Origin: Amycolatopsis marina
Lineage (GTDB): Bacteria > Actinomycetota > Actinomycetes > Mycobacteriales > Pseudonocardiaceae
Assembly (NCBI RefSeq): GCF_900111885.1
Contig: NZ_FOKG01000005.1
Span: forward strand, 62,001 to 126,000
Reading direction: 5' to 3'
Length of the DNA: 64,000 nucleotides
Part shown: piece after piece, positions 54,932 through 62,655 of the stretch
Position numbering within the stretch: the stretch's first letter is position 1
Layout: each line of letters begins with the position of its first letter
Position numbers and translations under genes: made by a program
The notes under the pieces: model-generated
The model's database searches: none
Told to the model about the DNA's origin: nothing
Seen by the model: the letters and a program-made list of their open reading frames with translations, nothing else

Positions 54932-55812
54932 TGTCAGCCGACACGATCCGGTACGAGCAGCCGGAGGCTGACATCGTCCGGATCGTGCTCGCCCGCCCGG
55001 ACAAGCGCAACGCGCAGGACCGCGACCTGCTCTACGCCCTCGATGACGCCTATACCCGTGCGGTACGTGATGAGCGGGTCCGGGTCATCATTCTCGCCGC
55101 GGACGGTCCGGACTTCTCCTCGGGGCACGATCTGGAGACCGACTGGTCCATGCGGGACGCGGGTGTCCGAGGCGTCACCGGGGGGTTCGAGGCCCCGGGC
55201 GCCGAAGGCTGGTACGCCACGGAGGAGGAGCTGTTCACCGGGCTCTGCCTGCGCTGGCGGGACATCCCGCGCCCCACCATCGCCGAGGTCCGCGGGCAGG
55301 TGATCGGTGGCGGGCTCATGCTCGTGTGGCCCTGTGATCTGGTGGTCGCGGCTGACAATGCGATGTTCGTCGACCCGGTCACCGCGTTCGACATGAACGG
55401 GGCGGAGTACTTCACGCATGTGTGGGAGCTCGGCGCCAGGCGAGCCAAGGAAATGCTGTTCACCGGAGAGCCGATTAACGCTCACGAAGCGGAGGCACTG
55501 GGGATGGTCAACCGGGTGGTTCCCGAGGAAGAACTCGAGACCGCCACGTTGGACCTGGCGCGTCGCATCGCGCAACGACCCGCTTTCGGCATCCGACTGG
55601 CCAAACGCGCGGTGAACATGAGCTTGGACTTGCAGGGGCAGCGCTCGGCGATCGAGGCAGCGTTCGGACTGCACCAGCTCGGGCACAGCCACAACCAACA
55701 GCTGCACGGCACCCTTGTCGATCCGAGGGGCAGTGCGGTGATCAGGGAGGGGGTCCGACAGAGCCGGAATGCCAACCGGGACACCAGCGTGAGCGAGGAG
55801 CCACAACCATGA
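54931..55812 (+). CDS. Enoyl-CoA hydratase/isomerase
   Basis: 293-aa crotonase-fold enzyme. It has IVRIVLARPDKRNAQDRDLLYALDDAYTRAV, the oxyanion-hole segments AADGPDFSSGHDLE and VRGQVIGGGLMLVWPCDLVVAADNAMF, and the C-terminal trimerisation helix. The catalytic Glu positions of true hydratases (near EYFTHVWELGARRAKEMLF) appear replaced, so isomerase or other crotonase chemistry is possible. A ~20-residue insert (RDAGVRGVTGGFEAPGAEG) follows the first oxyanion motif. ATG 54931 shares its A with the LLM stop, and the gene overlaps the AMP ligase by 4 nt. Confidence 0.91.
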   Translation: MSADTIRYEQPEADIVRIVLARPDKRNAQDRDLLYALDDAYTRAVRDERVRVIILAADGPDFSSGHDLETDWSMRDAGVRGVTGGFEAPGAEGWYATEEELFTGLCLRWRDIPRPTIAEVRGQVIGGGLMLVWPCDLVVAADNAMFVDPVTAFDMNGAEYFTHVWELGARRAKEMLFTGEPINAHEAEALGMVNRVVPEEELETATLDLARRIAQRPAFGIRLAKRAVNMSLDLQGQRSAIEAAFGLHQLGHSHNQQLHGTLVDPRGSAVIREGVRQSRNANRDTSVSEEPQP

Positions 55813-57368
55813 ATCCCACCAGCCTACTGATCAAGAGTGCGCAGATCTACGGCGACCGCGTTGCGTTCGTGTGCGAGGACCGCCGCCAGACCTACACGGA
55901 GCTACGAGATCGGGCGGCCCGATTCGCCAACACCTTGCGCGATGCCGGGGTCCGCCCCGGCGAGCGCGTTGCGGTACTGAGTGACAACGCGATCGAGGCG
56001 CTGGAACAGGTCGTCGGACTCGCGATCGGCGGCTTCGTCCGATGTGCGTTGTACGCCCACGAGCCCGCCGAGAAGAACCTCTATCTGCTCCAGCTGACCG
56101 GTGCATCGGCGTTGGTGGTGCAGGACAAGCACTACTCGGCGATCGCGTCCGTGCTCGCGCAGGCGCCCGACGTGCGAGTAGTGGTCGTCGTCGGTGAGGC
56201 CCCGGACGGAGTGCGCGACTACGAAACGGCGCTGGCCGAGGCCTCTGCCGAACTGCCCGACGTGCAACTGCGGCCCGACGATCCGCACCTGATCCGGTTC
56301 TCTTCCGGTACAACCGGTATGCCGAAAGGCATCCTGCACACGGTGCGCGGGTGGATGGAACTGGGCAACGAGTTCGCCCTCGTGTTCGGCGGCTTCGCGA
56401 CCGACGACCGCTACATCGCCGCCACGCCATACACCCATGCCGCGGGGTTGATGGCGTGGCCGCTGCTGTCCGTGGGCGCGACGACCGTGGTGATGCCTTC
56501 GTTCGATCCCGGCGCATGGCTCGACATCGTGGAACGGGATCGAATCACCTTCGCCATTCTCCCCCCGACCGTGATTCAGATGCTGGTGAACATGCCCGGC
56601 GTGGAACGACGTGACCTGTCCAGCTTGCGCAAGGTGGTCTACGGCAGCGCGCCGATCTCGGAAACCACCCTCGTGGCGGCGTTGCGGCTGTGGGGAAACA
56701 TCATGTACCAGACTTTCGGGCAAAGCGAGGCCATGCCCATCACCTGTCTCACGCCCGAACACCACATTCCCGACGGCACATCGGAACAGCGCTCCTGGCT
56801 ACGCTCCGCAGGACGTCCGACACCGAACTCGGTGGTGCGAATCGTCGATGACGACGGCAACGACGTTCCCCAAGGCGAGGTGGGCGAGATCGTTGCCCAG
56901 TGCATGGGAACCATGCACAGTATCTGGGGCGACCCGGAGGCCACCACGCAGCGATTTCTGCCTGGTGGCTGGCTACGGACACGCGACATGGGCTACCTCA
57001 CGACCGACGGGTTCCTCTTCCTGGCCGACCGCAAGGAAGACATGATCATTTCCGGCGGGTTCAACATCTGGCCGATGGAGCTGGAGAACGCCATGGCGGC
57101 GCATCCCGCCGTGGCCGAGGTCGCCGTCGTCGGTGTGCCACATCCGAAATGGGGCGAAACCCCGCACGCCGCGATCGTCCTGCGTCCGGGGATCGACGCG
57201 ACCGAGGAGGAACTCGTCGCGTGGAGCAGGGAGAAGGTCGGATCCATCAAGAAGATCACCGGAGTGACGTTCACCGATTCGCTGCCGAAGAGCCCGATCG
57301 GCAAGGTGCTGCGGCGCGCGGTGCGGGAGCAGCATGTCGGTGGCACGCCCCGAATCGCCGGCGCTTGA
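55809..57368 (+). CDS. AMP-dependent acyl-CoA ligase
   Basis: 519-aa ANL-superfamily ligase. The ATP-phosphate loop is RFSSGTTGMPKGILHT (near residue 165), A5 QTFGQSEAMPITCL, hinge LRTRDMGYLTTDGFLFLADRKEDMIISGGFNIWPMELENAM, and A10 Lys in LPKSPIGKVLRRAVRE. It forms acyl-AMP and then acyl-CoA from a medium-size or aromatic acid; specificity is unknown. The adjoining CoA transferase, hydratase and dehydrogenase suggest activation for beta-oxidation. The 3' end overlaps a longer in-frame start of the dehydrogenase, but the ribosome site for that gene lies after this stop. Confidence 0.94.
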   Translation: MNPTSLLIKSAQIYGDRVAFVCEDRRQTYTELRDRAARFANTLRDAGVRPGERVAVLSDNAIEALEQVVGLAIGGFVRCALYAHEPAEKNLYLLQLTGASALVVQDKHYSAIASVLAQAPDVRVVVVVGEAPDGVRDYETALAEASAELPDVQLRPDDPHLIRFSSGTTGMPKGILHTVRGWMELGNEFALVFGGFATDDRYIAATPYTHAAGLMAWPLLSVGATTVVMPSFDPGAWLDIVERDRITFAILPPTVIQMLVNMPGVERRDLSSLRKVVYGSAPISETTLVAALRLWGNIMYQTFGQSEAMPITCLTPEHHIPDGTSEQRSWLRSAGRPTPNSVVRIVDDDGNDVPQGEVGEIVAQCMGTMHSIWGDPEATTQRFLPGGWLRTRDMGYLTTDGFLFLADRKEDMIISGGFNIWPMELENAMAAHPAVAEVAVVGVPHPKWGETPHAAIVLRPGIDATEEELVAWSREKVGSIKKITGVTFTDSLPKSPIGKVLRRAVREQHVGGTPRIAGA

Positions 57369-57393
57369 CGAAGTCACGAGTAAGGAGACCCCA

Positions 57394-58533
57394 GTGTCGT
57401 TGGACACCGAATCGCGACACGACTTCGCGGCCGCGATCCGCGAGTTCGCCGGGCGGGAATGCGGAACACGGGAGAAACGTGTCGCACTGACCGGCGGCGA
57501 GACAGAGGCGCACGCTCCCGAGCTCTATGCGCGGCTGGCCGCACTTGGCTGGATCGGTGTGGCAATGCCCGAAGAGTACGGCGGAGGCGGAAGCGGCCTC
57601 ACAGATGCCTGTGTGCTGTTGGAAGAACTGGCTTACGGCCAGGTTCCGGTGTTCGCGCTCGGCATCTCGATGATCGCCGCCAAGAATGTCGAGAAGTTCG
57701 GTACGCCGGAGCAGCGGGAGAGCATTATCGGCGGATTCTGCCGAGGTGAGATCTCCGCAGTGGCGATGAGCGAACCGGAGGCCGGTTCGGACGTCGGCGC
57801 GTTGGCCTGCCGGGCGGAGCGGCGCGGTGATCACTATGTCGTCAACGGTCAGAAGACGTGGATCTCGTGCGCGCACTATGCCGACCGCATGCTGCTCGTG
57901 TGCCGGACCGATTCCTCCGGCGGCAAACATGCGGGCATCACCATGATGACCGTGCCGTTGCCCGCCGAAGGCGTTACCGTCAACGGCATCGACACGCTCG
58001 GCGGCCGGGAGATCAACGACGTCTACTTCACCGACGCCGTGGTTCCGGTTGCCAATGTGATCGGTGCGGAGGGCGGCGCATGGCCGCAGTTGATGGCCGG
58101 TCTGAACTTCGAGCGGATGGTGTGCGCGGCGACGTTTCTCGGCAAGGCGAGACGGGCGTTCGACGACACGCTGGACTACGTCCGACAGCGTCGGCAGTTC
58201 GGCAGGCCGATCGGCAGCTTCCAGGTCCTGAAGCACCGGATCGCCGACCTTGCGACAGAACTGGAGTGCTGCCGGGCGCTGGTCTACGATCTCGCGGCCC
58301 GGATCGACGCCGACCCGGACACGCCGCGTCCCAGGGAGGCTTCGATGGCCAAACTCAAGGTCACCGAGACCGCCAAGCGGATCAGCATCGAGGGCATGCA
58401 GATGTTCGGCGGCGCCGGCTACACCAAGGAGTTCGACATCGAACGACACCTACGGGGAAACATCATCTCGACAGTGTTCGCGGGTACCAGCGAGGTTCAG
58501 CGCGAGATCATCGCCGGCTCCTTCGAGCTCTGA
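57394..58533 (+). CDS. Acyl-CoA dehydrogenase
   Basis: 379-aa FAD-dependent dehydrogenase introducing the alpha-beta double bond in an acyl-CoA. It has LGWIGVAMPEEYGGGGSGLTDACVLLEELAYG, ISAVAMSEPEAGSDVGALACRAERRGDHYVVNGQKTWISCA (FAD and substrate contacts), RRAFDDTLDYVRQRRQFGRPIGSFQVLKHRIADLATELE and the C-terminal MQMFGGAGYTKEFDIERHLRG and FAGTSEVQREIIAGSF. The catalytic Glu position is not certain. GTG 57394 is supported by AAGGAG 6 nt upstream; an earlier ATG at 57334 lacks this. Last gene of the plus operon before a strong terminator. Confidence 0.93.
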   Translation: MSLDTESRHDFAAAIREFAGRECGTREKRVALTGGETEAHAPELYARLAALGWIGVAMPEEYGGGGSGLTDACVLLEELAYGQVPVFALGISMIAAKNVEKFGTPEQRESIIGGFCRGEISAVAMSEPEAGSDVGALACRAERRGDHYVVNGQKTWISCAHYADRMLLVCRTDSSGGKHAGITMMTVPLPAEGVTVNGIDTLGGREINDVYFTDAVVPVANVIGAEGGAWPQLMAGLNFERMVCAATFLGKARRAFDDTLDYVRQRRQFGRPIGSFQVLKHRIADLATELECCRALVYDLAARIDADPDTPRPREASMAKLKVTETAKRISIEGMQMFGGAGYTKEFDIERHLRGNIISTVFAGTSEVQREIIAGSFEL

Positions 58534-58542
58534 GGTCCCCCG

Positions 58543-58587
58543 AAGACGACCTTGCCCCGGCCTGCTTGGCCGGGGCAAGGTCGTCTT
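58543..58587. terminator. 20-bp perfect hairpin terminator shared by convergent operons
   Basis: AAGACGACCTTGCCCCGGCC (58543-58562) pairs perfectly with 58568-58587 around a 5-nt loop TGCTT. It follows the acyl-CoA dehydrogenase stop by 9 nt and faces the small minus-strand gene ending at 58631. No long T-run. Confidence 0.9.
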
Positions 58588-58630
58588 GAACGTCAGAGAG
58601 GCAGATCGACGTCCAAGACCAGGTCCGTGC

Positions 58631-58957
58631 TTACTCGGCCCCGTCCCGCTCCGCGTAGTCCTTGGCCATCCCGAGCAGCAGTCCCCGTGCCAGGGTGTGC
58701 TTGTCGACCGACATGACACGCTCGATGCTCTGCAGTCCGGGGAGCACTTTGACCACCTCTTCAAGGCTTTCGTAATCGGGTGCTTCGAACAGCATGTAGT
58801 ACTGCTTTGTGTCCACCGTGCCGCTGCCACCGAGCCAGACCACCGGCAGTTTCGGCTCGTCCTGCACGGAGTCGGCGACTAGATAAGCCAGTGGCTGCAA
58901 GTGCTCTTTGACGACATCGGCTTCGGGGCCCAGCTTCTGCCGCACCATGAACTTCAT
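58631..58957 (-). CDS. Small ferredoxin-like-fold protein (muconolactone isomerase-like)
   Basis: 108-aa protein starting KFMVRQKLGPEADVVKEHLQPLAYLVADSVQDEPKLPVVWLGGSG, then TKQYYMLFEAPDYESLEEVVKVLPGLQSIERVMSVDKHTLARG. The strand-helix-strand layout and the FEAPDYESLEEVVKVLP segment resemble muconolactone isomerase and other dimeric alpha+beta-barrel proteins. Identity with a known family is not certain. Start ATG 58957 with GGAGG at good spacing; it overlaps the AMP ligase stop (ATGA), so it is coupled. Perhaps an isomerase or a stability factor for this pathway. Confidence 0.72.
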   Translation of the reverse strand: MKFMVRQKLGPEADVVKEHLQPLAYLVADSVQDEPKLPVVWLGGSGTVDTKQYYMLFEAPDYESLEEVVKVLPGLQSIERVMSVDKHTLARGLLLGMAKDYAERDGAE

Positions 58958-60570
58958 CGGCGTTCCTCCGGAAACTCCTCAGCGCCGTCGGTACCGAGTT
59001 TCTTCAGCTTGAACTTCTGGATTTTTCCGGTCTCGGTCTTGGGCAACTCCTGGATGATCCGGACGAAACGTGGCACGGCGAACCGGGGAAGGTTCTCCCT
59101 GCATCGAGCGATGATCTCGGTGGCGGACACCTCGTATCCGGGCCGAAGCACCACTGATATCGCGATCTCGTCCTCGCCGAACCGCGAGGGCACCGGATAG
59201 GCCGCCGACTCGAGCACCTCGTCGACGCCGTTCACGACGTCCTCGACCGTCTGCGCCGCGACGTTCTCCCCGCGACGCCGGATCATGTCCTTGATCCGGT
59301 CGGCGAACCACAGATAACCGTTCTCATCGAAGTAGCCGCCGTCGCCGGTGTGCAACCCGAAGTTGCGCATCACTTCCAGGGACATTTCCGGCTGGTTCCA
59401 GTAACCCGAGAACGTTGACCACGGCTCGTCACAGGACACCACGATCTCGCCGGTGACCCCGGCCGGAACCGGGCGGTCGTACTCGTCCACGATCCGGACC
59501 CGGTAGGGCGGATGGGGCTTCCCGCAGGCCGCCTTGGGACCGTCGAGGTTCATCACGGAGATGTTGCCTTCCGTGCTCGCGTATCCCTGGAACACCTCGA
59601 TGCCGAATCGCTCGGTGAACGGGTCGGCCACCGATGGCGGGCACGGCACCAGCAGGCCGCGGGTGATGGAGTGTTCCCGATCCCGGGGTGACGGTTCCTG
59701 GGCGAGCAGAAAGTGCCCGACCGTGACGATTCCGTGCATCACCGTGGCGTTGAACTGCCTGGCCTGGTTGAAGAACTCCTTGCCGCTGAACCGGCGCACG
59801 AAACCGCAGCGTGCCCCCGCCAGCAGGCAGGCGCCGGTGTTCATGTACCGCCCGCCACCGTGGAACTGCGGCAGGATGCTGATTAAGGTGTCCTCACCGG
59901 TCAGGCCGAACGCGCCCGCACTGCGCTGGGCGATCCGATAGTTGTGATGGTGCGGCAGTAGCGCCCCCTTGGGCAGCCCGGTCGTACCCGACGTGTACAT
60001 GATCGACGCGGGCATGTTCGCCCGCACCGAGGGATCAGTCGCCAGAACGGTGCTTTCGTCGGCCAGCATCTCGTCCAGCGTCGGCACGTCGCCGCTCTCC
60101 GGGGCGGGTCCGCCCTCGGGCCCCGCCTGGATGATGATCGGGCTCGAGTCCGCGGACAGCGCCGCCTCGACCGCCTCCCGGTGCCCTGGTGCCACGATGA
60201 CCGCCTTCGGCGCCGCATCGGCCAGTAGGTGCGAGAGGCTCTGCCCCACCAACGCCGGGTTCACCGGTACCTCCACCGCGCCCAGTTTGGACAGCGCGGT
60301 ACCGATGTAGATCACCCGCACGTCGTTGGCGACCAGGGTCGCGACCCGGTCACCGACACCGATGCCGTGTTCCCGCAGTCCGGCGGCGATCGCGCTCGCA
60401 CGTTGGTTCAGCAGGCGGTAGGTCACCGAGACCCCATCGTCCTGCACGATGCACTCGCGGTCGCCATCGTGTTCGGACCACCGTTCGACGATGGTGCTGA
60501 ACACTCGGTCGAGAACGTCCAGCTCGAACGGCGGGTCGATCTCCAGGCTCGTCGGTGGTCTCCAGCTCAT
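58954..60570 (-). CDS. AMP-dependent acyl-CoA ligase (second)
   Basis: 538-aa ANL ligase. It has IMYTSGTTGLPKGALLPHHHN, then A5 FQGYASTEGNISVMNL, hinge GLHTGDGGYFDENGYLWFADRIKDMIRRRGENVAAQTVEDVV and A10 Lys in LPKTETGKIQKFKLKKLG. It is a more distant relative of the plus-strand ligase at 55809. The GRYMNTGACLLAGARCGFVRRFSGKEFFNQAR segment resembles crotonobetaine/carnitine-CoA ligases (CaiC-like); specificity is unproven. It overlaps the zinc-ribbon gene by 4 nt. Downstream of hyuAB, so it probably activates their carboxylated or hydrolysed product. Confidence 0.93.
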   Translation of the reverse strand: MSWRPPTSLEIDPPFELDVLDRVFSTIVERWSEHDGDRECIVQDDGVSVTYRLLNQRASAIAAGLREHGIGVGDRVATLVANDVRVIYIGTALSKLGAVEVPVNPALVGQSLSHLLADAAPKAVIVAPGHREAVEAALSADSSPIIIQAGPEGGPAPESGDVPTLDEMLADESTVLATDPSVRANMPASIMYTSGTTGLPKGALLPHHHNYRIAQRSAGAFGLTGEDTLISILPQFHGGGRYMNTGACLLAGARCGFVRRFSGKEFFNQARQFNATVMHGIVTVGHFLLAQEPSPRDREHSITRGLLVPCPPSVADPFTERFGIEVFQGYASTEGNISVMNLDGPKAACGKPHPPYRVRIVDEYDRPVPAGVTGEIVVSCDEPWSTFSGYWNQPEMSLEVMRNFGLHTGDGGYFDENGYLWFADRIKDMIRRRGENVAAQTVEDVVNGVDEVLESAAYPVPSRFGEDEIAISVVLRPGYEVSATEIIARCRENLPRFAVPRFVRIIQELPKTETGKIQKFKLKKLGTDGAEEFPEERR

Positions 60571-60770
60571 GACACTCCCTGGGGTGGGGCGATGATCAAC
60601 TCACTGGATTCGACGTGCAGACAGGAACGGCACTTCACCACACGAAGCCAGCCACGATAGTTGACCAGCCGATAGCGGTATACGGCATCGTCGCCACACT
60701 GGGAACACGGTTTCGCCACCGGCTCCAATGGTTCGTCGATGGTCAGTTCCTGCGGTTGGGGGTATTCCAT
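60567..60770 (-). CDS. Small zinc-ribbon protein in the hyu operon
   Basis: 67-aa protein with two Cys pairs: CSQCGD near residue 28 and CRSC near 52, giving C-x2-C ... C-x2-C zinc-ribbon spacing, with basic and aromatic residues between (DAVYRYRLVNYRGWLRVVK). The N-terminus MEYPQPQELTIDEPLEPV is acidic and probably disordered. It overlaps the AMP ligase start by 4 nt and lies 34 nt after hyuB. Small subunits of ATP-dependent carboxylases related to HyuA/HyuB (for example acetone or acetophenone carboxylases) are possible parallels. I do not recognise a direct homologue. Confidence 0.72.
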   Translation of the reverse strand: MEYPQPQELTIDEPLEPVAKPCSQCGDDAVYRYRLVNYRGWLRVVKCRSCLHVESSELIIAPPQGVS

Positions 60771-60804
60771 TTGATTGCCTCTTTCCTCGTGCCGACCGGA
60801 AAGC

Positions 60805-62655
60805 TCACTGTCCGGCTGCAGCGGCGGAGCTGTAGATGCCGTCCCGGACGTCCCTGCGCACGGCCTCCGGATCGCGCTCGGGTGCCGGGCCGTATCCGCC
60901 CGCACCCGGCAGCCGCAGCACGACCACATCGCCGGGCATGAACGGCGCACCGGCCCCCTTGCTGTTGCGGAACTCCACCCCAGGGGACTCGGCTTCCTCG
61001 GCTGGAGCGAGCCGGCCGGTGTCGGAGTAGGCGAATCCCGCGATGACCTCCGGCTCCGGCAGCGCCTCGCCCCGGACCCATGCATCCAAGCCGCCGCGGT
61101 GAACCTTGATCGAGGCAAGGGCACCGTTGCCGCCACCAAGCACACCCTGCGTCGGGAAGCGGCACTGGTCGAGCTGATATGTCATCTGCACGGGAACCTG
61201 CGGCGCCAGCATCATCTCGGTGGAGGGACCGCCCCGATGTGTACCCACACCAGCGGTGTCGGTGACGAACTCACGACTGAGTACGACCACCGGGTACGCC
61301 TCTTCGTCGAGTTCGATCGACGGCTCCAGACAGTTGCCACCCTCGACCAGGGTCATGCTGCACCCGTCGTCCCGCGCGGTACCACCGAACGGACCACACA
61401 GTGCGCGAATGGTGATGAACGGGTTGTGCGTGTCCGCACGGTCGTCAATTCCGACGAAACCGAGCACACCGACGTCATCGTAGTTCTCCGCCACGGCCAG
61501 TTCCGGGCTTGCCTTCGACAGCGCGAGCTTCACCAGGTTCAACGCCTTGGTGAAGAACATCGTGTGCCCGGCGTTGGTCGACATCGGCGGCAGCGCGGAC
61601 AGACACGACCCCGGTGGGGCGACCACGTGGATGGGCCGATAGGCACCCGCGTTGAGCTCCACCGCCGTGGTGTCCAGAATGTTCGCGACACCGAGGTGGG
61701 CGCCCGATACCGTGTCCGACCACTGCGAGGCGTAGCCACCCCACTCCTCGCGGCAGCTTCCCGAGTAGTCGACCTCGATGCTGTCCCCGTACTTGCGCAC
61801 CGTGCAGCGCACCAACATGGGTTCGCCGTCCATGTTGTTGTCCAGGTAGTCCTGTGACTCGTATGTACCGTCCGGAACTTCGAGCAGGGAACTGCGAACC
61901 GCACGCTCGGAGTAGTCCAAGGTATACTGCGATGCCGCGTAGTAGGCGTCAGCGCCGTACCGCTTGACGTAGTGGCCGACCATATCGGTACCGAGCTGCA
62001 ACGCCGCTTTGATCACCTGAAGATCGTTGATCGTGATGTCGGGAATTCGAGTCTGCTCGGTGAACAGCTCCAGTGTCTCCCGAACCAGTTCGCCCTTGTC
62101 GTACAGCTTGCGAGGAGTGAGCTTGATGCCCTCGGCGTACATGTCGCGCTGCAGACCCGCACCGAGCCCGGCGGGAACCGGGCCACCGATGTCGAGCCAG
62201 TGCGTGATGGCGACGGCGAAACCGATCAACTGGTCCTCGTGGAAGATCGGCATCAATGTGCCCACATCGTTGACGTGACTACCACCGCGGTAGGGATCGT
62301 TGTAGATCAACACGTCCCCCGGCTGGAGCCGGTCGACTCCCCAGTGCTCAATCGCCATCCGCGCGTAGAACTGGTTGATGACGTAGTGCGCGGGTGCGGC
62401 ACTGGCCATGGCGATCGCGTCGAAGTCGAGATCACGTTCGAGATCGCGCGGGGCGAGCAGGCCAACGCCGAAGTCGTTGACCTCGCTGAGCAACGGACTC
62501 AGTGCTGCGGTATTGATCTTGAGTTGCATCTGCAGCGACACGAAACGCAGTGCGTGCCGCAGCACTTCCGCGGTGGTGAGGTCAATCCCGTAACGCGACT
62601 TGACCTCGTCGACGTCCAGCGCCACTCCGCCCGACTGCGCTTGCGTGCCGGTCAT
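60805..62655 (-). CDS. hyuB: HyuB-type hydantoinase/oxoprolinase/carboxylase subunit
   Basis: 616-aa member of the hydantoinase B family. It shows HALRFVSLQMQLKINTAALSPLLSEVNDFGVGLL, DVLIYNDPYRGGSHVNDVGTLMPIFHEDQLIGF, GPVPAGLGAGLQRDMYAEGIKL and a C-terminal region HRGGPSTEMMLAPQVPVQMTYQLDQCRFPTQGVLGGG. HyuA/HyuB relatives hydrolyse N-methylhydantoin or 5-oxoproline with ATP, or carboxylate acetone or acetophenone. ATG 62655 overlaps the hyuA stop, so it is translated in step. The active-site metal ligands are not verified. Confidence 0.93.
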   Translation of the reverse strand: MTGTQAQSGGVALDVDEVKSRYGIDLTTAEVLRHALRFVSLQMQLKINTAALSPLLSEVNDFGVGLLAPRDLERDLDFDAIAMASAAPAHYVINQFYARMAIEHWGVDRLQPGDVLIYNDPYRGGSHVNDVGTLMPIFHEDQLIGFAVAITHWLDIGGPVPAGLGAGLQRDMYAEGIKLTPRKLYDKGELVRETLELFTEQTRIPDITINDLQVIKAALQLGTDMVGHYVKRYGADAYYAASQYTLDYSERAVRSSLLEVPDGTYESQDYLDNNMDGEPMLVRCTVRKYGDSIEVDYSGSCREEWGGYASQWSDTVSGAHLGVANILDTTAVELNAGAYRPIHVVAPPGSCLSALPPMSTNAGHTMFFTKALNLVKLALSKASPELAVAENYDDVGVLGFVGIDDRADTHNPFITIRALCGPFGGTARDDGCSMTLVEGGNCLEPSIELDEEAYPVVVLSREFVTDTAGVGTHRGGPSTEMMLAPQVPVQMTYQLDQCRFPTQGVLGGGNGALASIKVHRGGLDAWVRGEALPEPEVIAGFAYSDTGRLAPAEEAESPGVEFRNSKGAGAPFMPGDVVVLRLPGAGGYGPAPERDPEAVRRDVRDGIYSSAAAAGQ

